NCBI GenBank assembly: GCA_041396125.1
Contig: JAWKZG010000002.1
Location: forward strand, 372,001-436,000
Direction: 5' to 3'
Length of the DNA stretch: 64,000 nucleotides
From: JAWKZG01 sp041396125
GTDB lineage: Bacteria; Pseudomonadota; Gammaproteobacteria; Competibacterales; Competibacteraceae
Shown here piece after piece: positions 1-8,481 of the stretch. The first letter of the stretch is position 1. The number at the start of each line of letters is the position of its first letter. The notes under the pieces are model-generated. The model saw only the letters and a list, made by a program, of their open reading frames with translations. It was not told where the DNA came from and did no database searches. A program made the position numbers and the translations under genes.

Positions 1-1
1 G

Positions 2-367
2 TTACCGGCTGTCCAGCCCGATGTAGCTTTGTTCCATGCACCGATGGCTGACAGCGAAGGCAATGTATGGATCGGGCGGCGGCGTGAACTGGTCACAATG
101 GCGCATGCGGCAAAGACAACACTGGTCACGGTAGAGCGCATCGTCGAGGGTTGTTTTTTCGATGATGAGCAACTGGCCGCCGGCGTTTTGCCGGGTTTGT
201 ATGTCAGCCATATTGCGCTGGCACCCCGCGGTGCCTGGCCGTTGGGGTTGGGTGATGCGTATGCGCCGGATGCAGAACACCTGGCAGCCTATGCTCGACT
301 GGCACGCAGCGATGACGGCTTTGCCGACTATCTGGCGCGTTATGTGTTGACACCGGTTGAGGCTTAA
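2..367 (+). CDS. CoA-transferase family I, alpha subunit (3' part only)
   Basis: The reading frame is open from the left edge, so only about the last 121 residues are present and the true start lies outside. The visible part has the family pattern ADSEGNVW followed by an alpha/beta segment (TTLVTVERIVE) and the PGLYVSHIALAPRGAWP stretch typical of the C-terminal half of glutaconate/3-oxoacid CoA-transferase alpha subunits. These enzymes move CoA between carboxylic acids in the cytosol, but the family also contains IpdA-type ring-cleaving hydrolases, so the substrate is open. The gene ends two bases before the beta-subunit gene, which indicates a translationally linked pair. Confidence 0.85.
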   Translation, partial: LPAVQPDVALFHAPMADSEGNVWIGRRRELVTMAHAAKTTLVTVERIVEGCFFDDEQLAAGVLPGLYVSHIALAPRGAWPLGLGDAYAPDAEHLAAYARLARSDDGFADYLARYVLTPVEA

Positions 368-369
368 AC

Positions 370-1131
370 ATGAGTGAAGAGATTGCTTTCAGTCGGGAAG
401 AGCTCCTGATTTGTGTTCTGGCCCGGTTGGTACAGGGCGCGCGCCATGTCGCTGTCGGGGCGGCATCCCCCATACCCGGTTCAGCGGCTTTGCTCTGTCA
501 GGCGCTGGAACCTGCCGATACCCGCGTCACTTTGCTGCACAGTCGGCGTTACAATCAGTTCACGGATGGCGCGCGCGAGTTGTTCGATTGTGCCGGACAG
601 GGCCGGATTGACCGTTTTTTTCTGGGCGGCGTGCAGATCGATGGCCAGGCCAATATCAATCTGGTCGGTACCGGGCAATATCCGCAGCTGGAACGACGCT
701 TTCCCGGCTCGTTCGGTTCGGCGTATCTTTACTATGTCGTGCCACGGGTGATTCTGTTTCGGGAGGAGCATTCCCCCCGGGTGCTGGTGCCGCAGGTAGA
801 CTTTATCAGCGCTGCCGGAGTCAGTCCGCCGGACGTATACCGGCCGGGTGGTCCCTACGCCCTGGTAACCAATCTCTGTGTCTTTCTGTTTGACCGGGCG
901 CGGGCTCGTTTTCAACTGGCCAGCGTGCATCCGGGGCACAGTGTGGACGAAGTGCATGATCAGACCGGCTTTGAGTTTGACTGCCCGGCTCAGGTGCCGC
1001 AAACGCCGACCCCCGAGCCGCAGCGTCTGGCCTTGATCCGATCGGTGATTGCCGGGCGCATTGCGGAATCGTACCCGCAGTTTGCCAATCGGGTTTTTGC
1101 TACCGCGCAGCCTGCAGATACAGCCCTTTAG
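370..1131 (+). CDS. CoA-transferase family I, beta subunit (GctB/IpdB-like)
   Basis: A 253-residue protein with the beta-subunit landmarks: a GGVQIDGQANIN segment near residues 90-100, RRFPGSFGS shortly after, and the C-terminal SVHPGHSVDEV pattern shared by glutaconate CoA-transferase beta and IpdB. It should pair with the upstream alpha subunit to form the active heteromer. I do not see an obvious catalytic ExG near the N-terminal glycine loop (GAASPIPGSA), which fits IpdB-like members better than true CoA-transferases; this is an inference from eye alignment. The start ATG at 370 follows the alpha stop by two bases. Confidence 0.8.
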   Translation: MSEEIAFSREELLICVLARLVQGARHVAVGAASPIPGSAALLCQALEPADTRVTLLHSRRYNQFTDGARELFDCAGQGRIDRFFLGGVQIDGQANINLVGTGQYPQLERRFPGSFGSAYLYYVVPRVILFREEHSPRVLVPQVDFISAAGVSPPDVYRPGGPYALVTNLCVFLFDRARARFQLASVHPGHSVDEVHDQTGFEFDCPAQVPQTPTPEPQRLALIRSVIAGRIAESYPQFANRVFATAQPADTAL

Positions 1132-1151
1132 CGCGCATCAACGCGATATTA

Positions 1152-2108
1152 ATGAGAGTGGCTCAACGATCCGCCTGCGTGGTATGGCGCTTCAGTGATG
1201 GCAAGCCCGGCCACGAGGCCCAGTCGCAGGGTTTGATCAATGCGCTGGCCCAGCGTCGTCAACTGCAGGTGCATGAGCTGAGCGTGAATGATTATCGCCG
1301 GGGGCTGCTTGATCTTGTGCAAAAACGGTTTGCATGCGGAGCAGCATTGCCCTCACCAGCGCTGCTGATCGGTGCCGGCCACGCGACGCACTGGCCTTTG
1401 CTGGCTGCCCGTCGTGCCCGCGGTGGTCGCATTATTGTACTGATGAAGCCCAGTCTGCCGCGCAGCTGGTTTGATCTGTGTATCATTCCACAACACGATG
1501 GTGTGCCAGCAGGCAACAAAGTGTTTATCACACAGGGCCCCCTGAATACGCTGAATACCCTTCGCACGAAGGCGCGGACAGCTGGCAGCGCTGCCGATAC
1601 CCGCCGGGGGCTTTTTCTGATTGGCGGGCCGTCCAGTCACTACGCCTGGTCAGAGCCGGACATGCTGCAGCAAATCCAGCAGATTGTGCGTACCACACCT
1701 TCAGTACATTGGTTACTGACCACCTCAAGGCGCACCCCGGCTACGTTTCTGGCAGCGCTGCAAGCTAATCCGGTCAGTAACCTGGAATTGATACCTCACA
1801 GTGCAACAGCACCCGGCTGGGTGGCCCGGCAATTAGCGCAGGTAGCCCAGGTCTGGGTCAGTGAGGACAGCATGTCGATGATTTTCGAAGCGCTGACGGC
1901 TGGTGCCGGAGTGGGCTTATTACAGGTGCCTGCCAAACGCCTCTCCCGCATTACCCGCTATTCGGCCAGCCTGATTGCGGCGACTTATGTGACGGCGTTT
2001 GCGGCCTGGCAACCGGGCAGTTTGCTGCCTGCACCGGCGCAGCCTTTCAATGAAGCACAGCGTTGTGCCCGCTGGCTGGACGAGCAGTGGCTGGGACCGC
2101 ATGGCTGA
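1152..2108 (+). CDS. ELM1/GtrOC1-family putative glycosyltransferase (DUF1022)
   Basis: A 318-residue protein that opens with WRFSDGKPGHEAQSQGL, the hallmark N-terminus of the ELM1 (mitochondrial fission ELM1-like, DUF1022) family. The rest has a GT-B-like pattern: GGPSSHYAW in the middle, LLTTSRRTP, then a VSEDSMSMIFEALTAGAGVG nucleotide-sugar-site-like segment near residues 235-255. Bacterial members often sit in lipopolysaccharide loci, and here the gene leads a four-gene polysaccharide operon and overlaps the next gene by 8 bases. The substrate cannot be told from sequence. Start ATG at 1152 chosen because the family motif begins shortly after it. Confidence 0.82.
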   Translation: MRVAQRSACVVWRFSDGKPGHEAQSQGLINALAQRRQLQVHELSVNDYRRGLLDLVQKRFACGAALPSPALLIGAGHATHWPLLAARRARGGRIIVLMKPSLPRSWFDLCIIPQHDGVPAGNKVFITQGPLNTLNTLRTKARTAGSAADTRRGLFLIGGPSSHYAWSEPDMLQQIQQIVRTTPSVHWLLTTSRRTPATFLAALQANPVSNLELIPHSATAPGWVARQLAQVAQVWVSEDSMSMIFEALTAGAGVGLLQVPAKRLSRITRYSASLIAATYVTAFAAWQPGSLLPAPAQPFNEAQRCARWLDEQWLGPHG

Positions 2109-3252
2109 ACAGCCTTTGACACTGATTCAATTATTACCAGCCCTGGAAGGGGGGGGAGTTGAACGTGCCACGCTGGAAGTTGCTGCCGAGGCGCTCGAGC
2201 GGGGACATCAAGCGATTGTGGTGTCTGCCGGCGGGCGGTTAAGCACGCCGCTGAAAGCCCTGGGGGCGACGCATATTGATTGGCCGATAGGCCGTAAAAC
2301 ACCGCTGAGTCTGCGCTGGGTTCGACCGTTACGCAGTTTGTTTGCAGCGTCTGAAAATACCCTTGTACATGCCCGTTCGCGGTTGCCGGCCTGGCTTGCT
2401 TACCGCGCTTTATGCGGGTTGCCGAAGGCACGAAGACCGCGCTGGATTACCACTGTGCATGGCTTGTATTCGGTCAATCGCTATAGCGCGATCATGACCC
2501 GCGGCGATGCGGTTATTGCGGTGTCAAAAACCGTACGTGATTATATTTTGCAGAACTATCCCCGCACGGAAGCCAGTCATGTGCACCTGATCTACAATGG
2601 TCTTGAGCCGGCAGAATTTCCTTACGGTTATCGACCATCATCCGACTGGCTGGCCCGCTGGCAACGTGAATTCCCGCAGACCTGCCAGCGGCGCGTGCTG
2701 ACGCTGCCCGGTCGTCTGACCCGGCGCAAAGGACATGAAGACTTTATCCAGTTGCTGGCACGCTTAAAAACGCGTTCCCCGACAATTGCTTTACCGGTGC
2801 ATGGTTTGATTGTCGGCGGTGCTGTGGGGCGCGAACCCTATCTGCAGGAATTACGCGACCTGTGTGTCCGACTCGGTTTGATTGAAAATGTTGATATCAG
2901 CTTCACCGGACAGCGGGCCGATGTGCGGGAAATCTATACCATCTCCGATCTGGTGTTTTCACTTTCCACTAAACCGGAGTCATTTGGCCGGACCGTGCTG
3001 GAAGCACTCAGTCTGGGAGTGCCTGTTGTGGCGTATGATCATGGCGGTGTCGGTGAAATCCTGACCGCCATGTTTCCGTCGGGCAGGGTGCCGCTGGGCG
3101 ATCAGATGACCTTGCAACAGCGGGTCGAAGAGTTGCTGCAGGCACGCCCAACGGTCGCTGAGTGTTCACCTTTTTCGCGCCGTACTATGCTGGATGAAAC
3201 GTTCCGGCTGTATCAGCAGCTGGCTGGTCCCAACTTGACTGAGCTGCAATGA
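2101..3252 (+). CDS. GT4-family glycosyltransferase
   Basis: A 383-residue retaining glycosyltransferase of the GT-B fold. The N-terminal domain has the GGGVERATLE start typical of GT4 enzymes that build lipopolysaccharide core or O-antigen. The C-terminal domain has the LPGRLTRRKGHEDF segment and the EX7E motif (ESFGRTVLE, near residue 293) that binds the nucleotide sugar. I placed the start at the ATG at 2101, overlapping the upstream stop by 8 bases, because longer starts only add unrelated residues encoded within the neighbour. It overlaps the next gene by an ATGA. It probably acts on the cytoplasmic face of the inner membrane; the donor sugar is unknown. Confidence 0.88.
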   Translation: MAEQPLTLIQLLPALEGGGVERATLEVAAEALERGHQAIVVSAGGRLSTPLKALGATHIDWPIGRKTPLSLRWVRPLRSLFAASENTLVHARSRLPAWLAYRALCGLPKARRPRWITTVHGLYSVNRYSAIMTRGDAVIAVSKTVRDYILQNYPRTEASHVHLIYNGLEPAEFPYGYRPSSDWLARWQREFPQTCQRRVLTLPGRLTRRKGHEDFIQLLARLKTRSPTIALPVHGLIVGGAVGREPYLQELRDLCVRLGLIENVDISFTGQRADVREIYTISDLVFSLSTKPESFGRTVLEALSLGVPVVAYDHGGVGEILTAMFPSGRVPLGDQMTLQQRVEELLQARPTVAECSPFSRRTMLDETFRLYQQLAGPNLTELQ

Positions 3253-4334
3253 GCGGGGCGGGTAGACGCCTTCTGGGCGCGGCTCTGCGTCGTTTATTCC
3301 GCCAGCGTCAATCGGGTAAGCGCGTTCTCGTGTTGCAACCGCTACCGGGTATCGGCGATATGGTGTGGCATATTCCGCACCTGCATGCGCTGGCAGCCGA
3401 GCAGGGACCACTGACAGTGCTGACCAAACCACGCTCACAGGCCGGCGAACTGCTGGCCGCAGATCCGAGTGTGGCGCAATTGCTGTTTTTGCAGCGCCCA
3501 GGACGGCACAGTGGCATTATCGGCAGTCTGCAACTGGTGCGGGAATTACGTCGATACCGCTTCGCCAGCGCCTGGCTGTTTCATGGCAGTACCCGTTACG
3601 CCTTGCTGCTGGTGCTGGCAGGTATTCCGCAATTGCACGGTTACGGGCGCGGCTGGCAACGCGATCTGCTCAATGGCGTTATGCTGACACCAAACCAATT
3701 ACGCGATCACCCGATTGATAAAGCCGATGTATTACTGCAGCAAGCGGGTATACCGCGTATACCGGAGCAATCTGCGCTGTATGTGAATCCGGTTGAGCAA
3801 AACTGGGTACAGCAAACGTATGGCCACTGGCCGCAACCCTGGATCGCACTCGGCATCGGTAGCAGTGAGACTCGCAAACAGTGGGGTGAGCAGAATTTTG
3901 CAGCGCTGGCTGCTAGCCTGCATGAGCAGTATGGCGCGACCCTTTTCCTGCTGGGCGGTCCGGCTGAACTCGGTCTGGGGCAGGCGATTATTGCCCGGGT
4001 GCAACAAGCAACAGGGTATTCGCCTTTGCTGCCTGCGCCTGCTATCGCCCGTACAGCTGCTATCCTGCAAGCCTGCCGTTTGTATATCGGTAACGATACC
4101 GGCGCGCTGAATATGGCGGCTGCCTTAGAGGTGCCGTGTATTGGTTTATTCGGTGGCTCAGCACCACTGCGCCATTCACCGCTGATCCGTGCACTAACCC
4201 CGCTTGCCGGCGAGGGGATGGCCGCTATTACACCGCTTCAGGTCATACAGGCTGTAGCAGCTTGTGAACAAAGGCTTGGACCGCAACGAGAAAAACAACA
4301 GGATAATCCATGCGAGCAGACATGCAGCCAGTAG
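3249..4334 (+). CDS. GT9-family (heptosyltransferase-like) glycosyltransferase
   Basis: A 361-residue protein with the GT9 signature: a Rossmann start LVLQPLPGIGDMVWHIP near residue 27, GIGSSETRKQW near residue 200 at the start of the C-terminal domain, and the acceptor/donor loop IGNDTGALNMAAAL near residue 280 followed by IGLFGGS. Family members add heptose or related sugars to lipid A-core in the cytoplasm. The D-T-G in place of the usual D-S-G in the last loop is a common variant. The start ATG overlaps the upstream stop (ATGA), and the 3' end overlaps the next gene by 25 bases, so the operon is translationally coupled. Confidence 0.88.
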   Translation: MSGAGRRLLGAALRRLFRQRQSGKRVLVLQPLPGIGDMVWHIPHLHALAAEQGPLTVLTKPRSQAGELLAADPSVAQLLFLQRPGRHSGIIGSLQLVRELRRYRFASAWLFHGSTRYALLLVLAGIPQLHGYGRGWQRDLLNGVMLTPNQLRDHPIDKADVLLQQAGIPRIPEQSALYVNPVEQNWVQQTYGHWPQPWIALGIGSSETRKQWGEQNFAALAASLHEQYGATLFLLGGPAELGLGQAIIARVQQATGYSPLLPAPAIARTAAILQACRLYIGNDTGALNMAAALEVPCIGLFGGSAPLRHSPLIRALTPLAGEGMAAITPLQVIQAVAACEQRLGPQREKQQDNPCEQTCSQ

Positions 4335-5524
4335 TACAGCGGACGTTCTTTCACTACGGCTGGTTGCTGCCGACGCTGTTGCCGATCACGCATGCCGGCG
4401 GTAGGGCGGCCTATCTGATTCTGGCGGGTATTTATGTGCTATGGGGACTGGCTGCGCTGTACCGGGCGCCGGTGCAGCTTAATCGTACGTTTTATGTTGC
4501 TATTTTATTGTGGGCTGCCTTGCTTTGCAGTTATTTACCGAGTGCCTGGTATGCCTATGACAGCTGGCGGGCATTCGATAAATGGATCGGCTTTGCCTAT
4601 CAAACTCTGGTTTTTCCGTTGACGCTGATCGTTTTGTGTCAGGGCGGGGATCGGCTGCAACGCCTGACCCTTATGCTGGGTCTGGGAGGTCTGCTCACCG
4701 TGCTGGCCTTGTATGCGCGTCTGCTCTTTGACATCGGCGCACCGGACTTTGAGCCGGAGTTTTATTTGCGGGAAGACAATTTACCCTGGCTGCTGCCGTT
4801 CATGCTGGCCTGGTTTATGACGGTACTGCGTCCGGTGTATGGCTATGCGTTACTGTCGTTCTGTCTGGTCGCGGTATTAGCATATATTTTCTGGTCTGAC
4901 GGACGCTCTGCACTATTGGGTGTAACACTGAGTCTGGCGGTGTATGCACTGATCGGGCTGAGCTGGAAAGTGCTCTGGACCGCTTGTGCCGCAATAGGCA
5001 TTTTTGTGTTTGGGGTGATTGAGCAAAGTGATAGATTTTTGCGCCTGATGACCGAGCACAGTGATCTGCATGGCCTGTTACGAGCAATTACCAGTTTTCG
5101 CAGCGTATTGTGGCAGCGTGCTATCGAGAATCCGCCGGATTCTTTCTGGTGGGGAATCGGGATGGGCAATCTGCGCTACGAAACTGCGCTGATGCAGGTT
5201 GGCGGTCTGCATTTGGGGCATCTGCATAACTTCTTGCTGGATGCCTGGTACGAAACAGGCATCGTTGGCCTGTCCGCTTTACTGATGTTTATCGCATTTC
5301 CGCTGCTCAGGCTGAGGCGTTACTGGCATTGTCTGACGCTTTCAGAGCAGCGGCTGGCAGGAATTTACCTGGCTGCGATAGCAGCACTGCTGTCTGCGGC
5401 GTTGTTTAGCTTTTCGTATAATTCGAAACAGTTCGCCATGTATTTGCCGTTAATGTTAGCAATACTGCTGTTTCTGGCTGAATCTGCCAAGCCGCGTGCC
5501 AACAACCCGCCATCTCTGGCCTGA
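4310..5524 (+). CDS. O-antigen ligase/polymerase-type membrane protein (WaaL-like)
   Basis: A 404-residue polytopic inner-membrane protein with about ten to twelve hydrophobic segments. A large periplasmic loop in the C-terminal half carries the conserved H-x-HN pattern (GHLHNFLLDAWYETG, near residue 302) that marks the Wzy_C/WaaL superfamily. These proteins join undecaprenyl-linked O-antigen to lipid A-core or polymerise repeat units. It closes the polysaccharide operon, overlapping the heptosyltransferase-like gene. Ligase fits the neighbours (core-type transferases, no flippase in view) better than polymerase, but sequence alone does not separate the two. Confidence 0.83.
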   Translation: MRADMQPVVQRTFFHYGWLLPTLLPITHAGGRAAYLILAGIYVLWGLAALYRAPVQLNRTFYVAILLWAALLCSYLPSAWYAYDSWRAFDKWIGFAYQTLVFPLTLIVLCQGGDRLQRLTLMLGLGGLLTVLALYARLLFDIGAPDFEPEFYLREDNLPWLLPFMLAWFMTVLRPVYGYALLSFCLVAVLAYIFWSDGRSALLGVTLSLAVYALIGLSWKVLWTACAAIGIFVFGVIEQSDRFLRLMTEHSDLHGLLRAITSFRSVLWQRAIENPPDSFWWGIGMGNLRYETALMQVGGLHLGHLHNFLLDAWYETGIVGLSALLMFIAFPLLRLRRYWHCLTLSEQRLAGIYLAAIAALLSAALFSFSYNSKQFAMYLPLMLAILLFLAESAKPRANNPPSLA

Positions 5525-5613
5525 CTGACTACCAGCATATGGCTGGATAAAGCCTGCCGCTGGTTCTTTTTTTCCTAAAGCGGCCAGATGACTGAACCGC
5601 TTGCGGGTGTTTG

Positions 5614-6264
5614 CTACGGATTTGGCTTGTCGCCGGTTTCTGGTTTCTTGCGCAGATTGGTTGCCACTTGTTTGCCTTCGCGCAATTTGTTGGCGAAATA
5701 GTCGCGCATGGTCTTGGGGTCAAAATCCAGCAACGTACCGCCGGATTCGAAGTGTTGCATGAACACATTACCAATTGCATACGTTGTTGCGCCACCCAGC
5801 ACCGAGACACTGATCATGCCGGTCGCGGTGCCCAGGCCAGGAATGGCTTTGGCTAAACTGGCTAAAGTCATGGCCGTTGAAGTTGGCATGACGCCGCCTA
5901 CTAAAGAGACGATCAGGCTCTTGCCAAGGTTTTCCGAAAATGGCACGCGATATAAGCGCGCCAGCGCATGCAGCATTTTGATTTGTATACCGCTGAGTGC
6001 AACCAGGTCAACCAGGGGAATCGGTACCAGAGAGATCCCCATGGAACCTATGACATGATTCTTGACGATAGCCTGGGCCTGGCCGAGGCGTTCGTGTTCT
6101 TCATCTAAGAGAGCGTCGTCCATGAGTTCTTCATCCATGCGCAGAGCATCCTGTTCATCAACTGAGGGAGGCTGGCTGGCGCCTGAATCGCTAGCGATAA
6201 CGCTGGCTGCGTCCGCGCTGGATTCCGGCTGAAGCGGCTCAATTTTCTTATCGGTCTGGGGCAT
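5614..6264 (-). CDS. DUF697 (YcjF-like) membrane protein
   Basis: A 216-residue protein with an acidic, low-complexity first 60 residues, then a DUF697 core of hydrophobic helices: SMGISLVPIPLVDLVALSGIQ near residue 75, a glycine-rich VGGVMPTSTAMTLAS segment, and PGLGTATGMISVSVLGG. DUF697 proteins often sit next to or fuse with dynamin-like or YcjX GTPases and are linked to envelope stress; no GTPase gene is visible here. It is convergent with the O-antigen ligase gene and alone on its strand until the lipase gene 160 bases upstream. Function unknown beyond the family. Confidence 0.82.
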   Translation of the reverse strand: MPQTDKKIEPLQPESSADAASVIASDSGASQPPSVDEQDALRMDEELMDDALLDEEHERLGQAQAIVKNHVIGSMGISLVPIPLVDLVALSGIQIKMLHALARLYRVPFSENLGKSLIVSLVGGVMPTSTAMTLASLAKAIPGLGTATGMISVSVLGGATTYAIGNVFMQHFESGGTLLDFDPKTMRDYFANKLREGKQVATNLRKKPETGDKPNP

Positions 6265-6423
6265 GCTTACCTCCCGAAAAAAAGCCTGGGTTGAAATTTA
6301 TCCTGCTATTGTAGCTTACAGGCAGCCAATAATAACAGGATCAATCACTGCTGAGTCAATTTGCAGCAGTCTGTGCCGGCTGGTGATCATAAGAGGACGC
6401 ATCTGTTTTTACTGCGCCATTGC

Positions 6424-8436
6424 TCAGGGCTGGAATACGAGCGACGTATTATCAATGGGCAGGAGCGTACCTGCGGATGCTATAAAACCGGCTATTTGCT
6501 GCTGAATTTCGGCAGTGACATCTGCGTCCGGGCCAGGATCCAGCAAGGAGCTGTGCGCACCGGATAAAAAACGCACCGCGACATGTAACCCGTTACTGTC
6601 ACTTTGCGTTGTGCCAGCGCTGCTCAGTTCCATCGTTTGCAGCAGTGGCTCAGTGCCTGACAGCGGGGCACCGGGCACGCTATTGGGTATGGTCTGGTCC
6701 GGTGGGGGGCCGATGATTTCAATCAGATGCGTCGGATGTTTGTCGGCAGCGGCCTGTGCGTAATTGATGGCATCGCCAGCATCCAGAACCTGTTGTGCGG
6801 CTCTGAAATAGGATTCGTACGCCGGCGTACCCGGTATGAGACCCGCTGCGGCCAGACTGGCCTGAATCTGCGGCCCGAAACTGGCCGAGCTTTCCAATAG
6901 TTTGGCGATACCTCCGCCCGGCATAACCAGGCTGGCCGGTCCGATCAGTCCATCGTCCACGGCGAGCAGTGGTACACCGACAATAGCACCGAGGGAATAG
7001 CCGACAAAACCAACCTGATTGGTATCGAAACCCGCTTGTTCCAGACTGGCAGCCAACTGCAGTAAATCAGCGACACCCTGGCGTAGATTATCGCGCGCGG
7101 TCAGGAGCGAGGCCAGATTTAGAAAATGCGTGCCAGAGGGGTCAATAAGACCATCCGGGCCGGGCGCGCCAGTCTCATTGTTGATCAGATCGAGATTAAA
7201 CGTGCGCTCCATGGTTGCGTTATAAAAGGGATCGCCAGAATCGGTAATACCGTGCAGCGGCAGATCAATAGCGACTGCAGCATAGCCGGCAGCAGCCAGA
7301 CTGTCTGCGACGGCCAGTAAATCAGTGCGATTGCGGGTGATGCCGTGCTGGAATAGCACCACTGGCCAACCGCTGGCAGGTCGGCTCTGCCCGCTAGTCG
7401 CGTTGGGTATGCTGGCCAGCACGGGTACTGACAGCGTTTGCGGCGCAACAGGCTGTGGATTGTAGCGTGTGATTTCAGTTTCGTTAGCGCCGCGCCAGCG
7501 GGTCGTCAGAATAACCGTGGGTATCAGCGTGGGCGCATCCAGATAGTAGGGCAGTTGCAGGGTACCGGTGTAAATATCAGCCAGGCCAGCACCTTGTACA
7601 CTGGCGGTGTCGAGACCTGTCGGTGCCAGTGTGAAGGGGAGTGCGGTCAGCCCGGCGCGGATGGCACGTAGTGCATCACCGGTTGACTCGGTCATGAAAC
7701 TCCAGCTTAAGACAATATGCGCTTTGCGCAGACCGGCGCTGGCAGCGGCCTGCTCCTGGGCAACGACCAGCCGCCGGATGGGCTCCAGAGCCTGCGCCTG
7801 GGCATCGCTGAGATTGGCAAAACGGCTGGAGCCATCCGGATTGACCAGCGGGCCACGTTCATAGCGGGCAAAGATATAGGTCAAATCCGGAAAAGCTGAT
7901 GTCGCAGACACCTGACCCCGAATACCATCAGTCAGAGCGACCATATAGCCGGTCTTGGGTTTCAGGGGGCGCAGAGGCAGGATTTCAACAGTACGTTGTG
8001 CCGGATCGGCAGCCAGCAGATTGACCGTGAAATCGATCTCTCCACTCAGTTCCTGTACGACCCGGGTCACAGCGAAGGGATTGTCGGTGCCGGGGTTCAG
8101 AACGGGATTATCCAGCTCCACCTCGTACAGGCGTACGGTAACACCGGCGACCAGGCTGGCAGGATCCAGTGCGCTTGAGAACGTCGCGATCATTGGTCCG
8201 GTTGTAGAAAAACCATCCAGCGCGTTCAGGGCTTGCACGGTTGCACTGGCCGGGTCACTGGGGTCGGTAACCGGAATGTTCAGGGTGCCATCGACGGAGC
8301 CGGCGAACAGTAAATTATTAGGTGTTGGTAACACACCATTGGCGGGATCGAAACGGGCCACAGGAGGCGCGGTTTGCGCTCCGGCAGTCAGGCAGATGAT
8401 GCTCAGAATCGCACTAATACAGTATCGGCGTAGCAT
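6424..8436 (-). CDS. Extracellular lipase/esterase, VolA/Pla-1/cef type
   Basis: A 670-residue exported alpha/beta hydrolase. The N-terminus has a signal peptide ending near TAGAQ, followed by the bacterial virulence-factor lipase N-terminal domain (ARFDPANGVLPTPNNLLF). The C-terminal half carries the hydrolase core with LFQHGITRNRTDL (oxyanion region) and the nucleophile elbow GYSLG near residue 480. I see no lipobox, unlike Vibrio VolA, so it is probably periplasmic or secreted. I chose the ATG at 8436, preceded by AAGGG eight bases upstream, over an upstream TTG. It lies 45 bases downstream of the FadL-type gene, matching the known VolA-FadL partnership: the lipase frees fatty acids that the porin imports. 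Confidence 0.87.
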   Translation of the reverse strand: MLRRYCISAILSIICLTAGAQTAPPVARFDPANGVLPTPNNLLFAGSVDGTLNIPVTDPSDPASATVQALNALDGFSTTGPMIATFSSALDPASLVAGVTVRLYEVELDNPVLNPGTDNPFAVTRVVQELSGEIDFTVNLLAADPAQRTVEILPLRPLKPKTGYMVALTDGIRGQVSATSAFPDLTYIFARYERGPLVNPDGSSRFANLSDAQAQALEPIRRLVVAQEQAAASAGLRKAHIVLSWSFMTESTGDALRAIRAGLTALPFTLAPTGLDTASVQGAGLADIYTGTLQLPYYLDAPTLIPTVILTTRWRGANETEITRYNPQPVAPQTLSVPVLASIPNATSGQSRPASGWPVVLFQHGITRNRTDLLAVADSLAAAGYAAVAIDLPLHGITDSGDPFYNATMERTFNLDLINNETGAPGPDGLIDPSGTHFLNLASLLTARDNLRQGVADLLQLAASLEQAGFDTNQVGFVGYSLGAIVGVPLLAVDDGLIGPASLVMPGGGIAKLLESSASFGPQIQASLAAAGLIPGTPAYESYFRAAQQVLDAGDAINYAQAAADKHPTHLIEIIGPPPDQTIPNSVPGAPLSGTEPLLQTMELSSAGTTQSDSNGLHVAVRFLSGAHSSLLDPGPDADVTAEIQQQIAGFIASAGTLLPIDNTSLVFQP

Positions 8437-8481
8437 GGGGTTATCCCTTGATAACAAAAGCGATAAAAGCGCCAAAGACGC

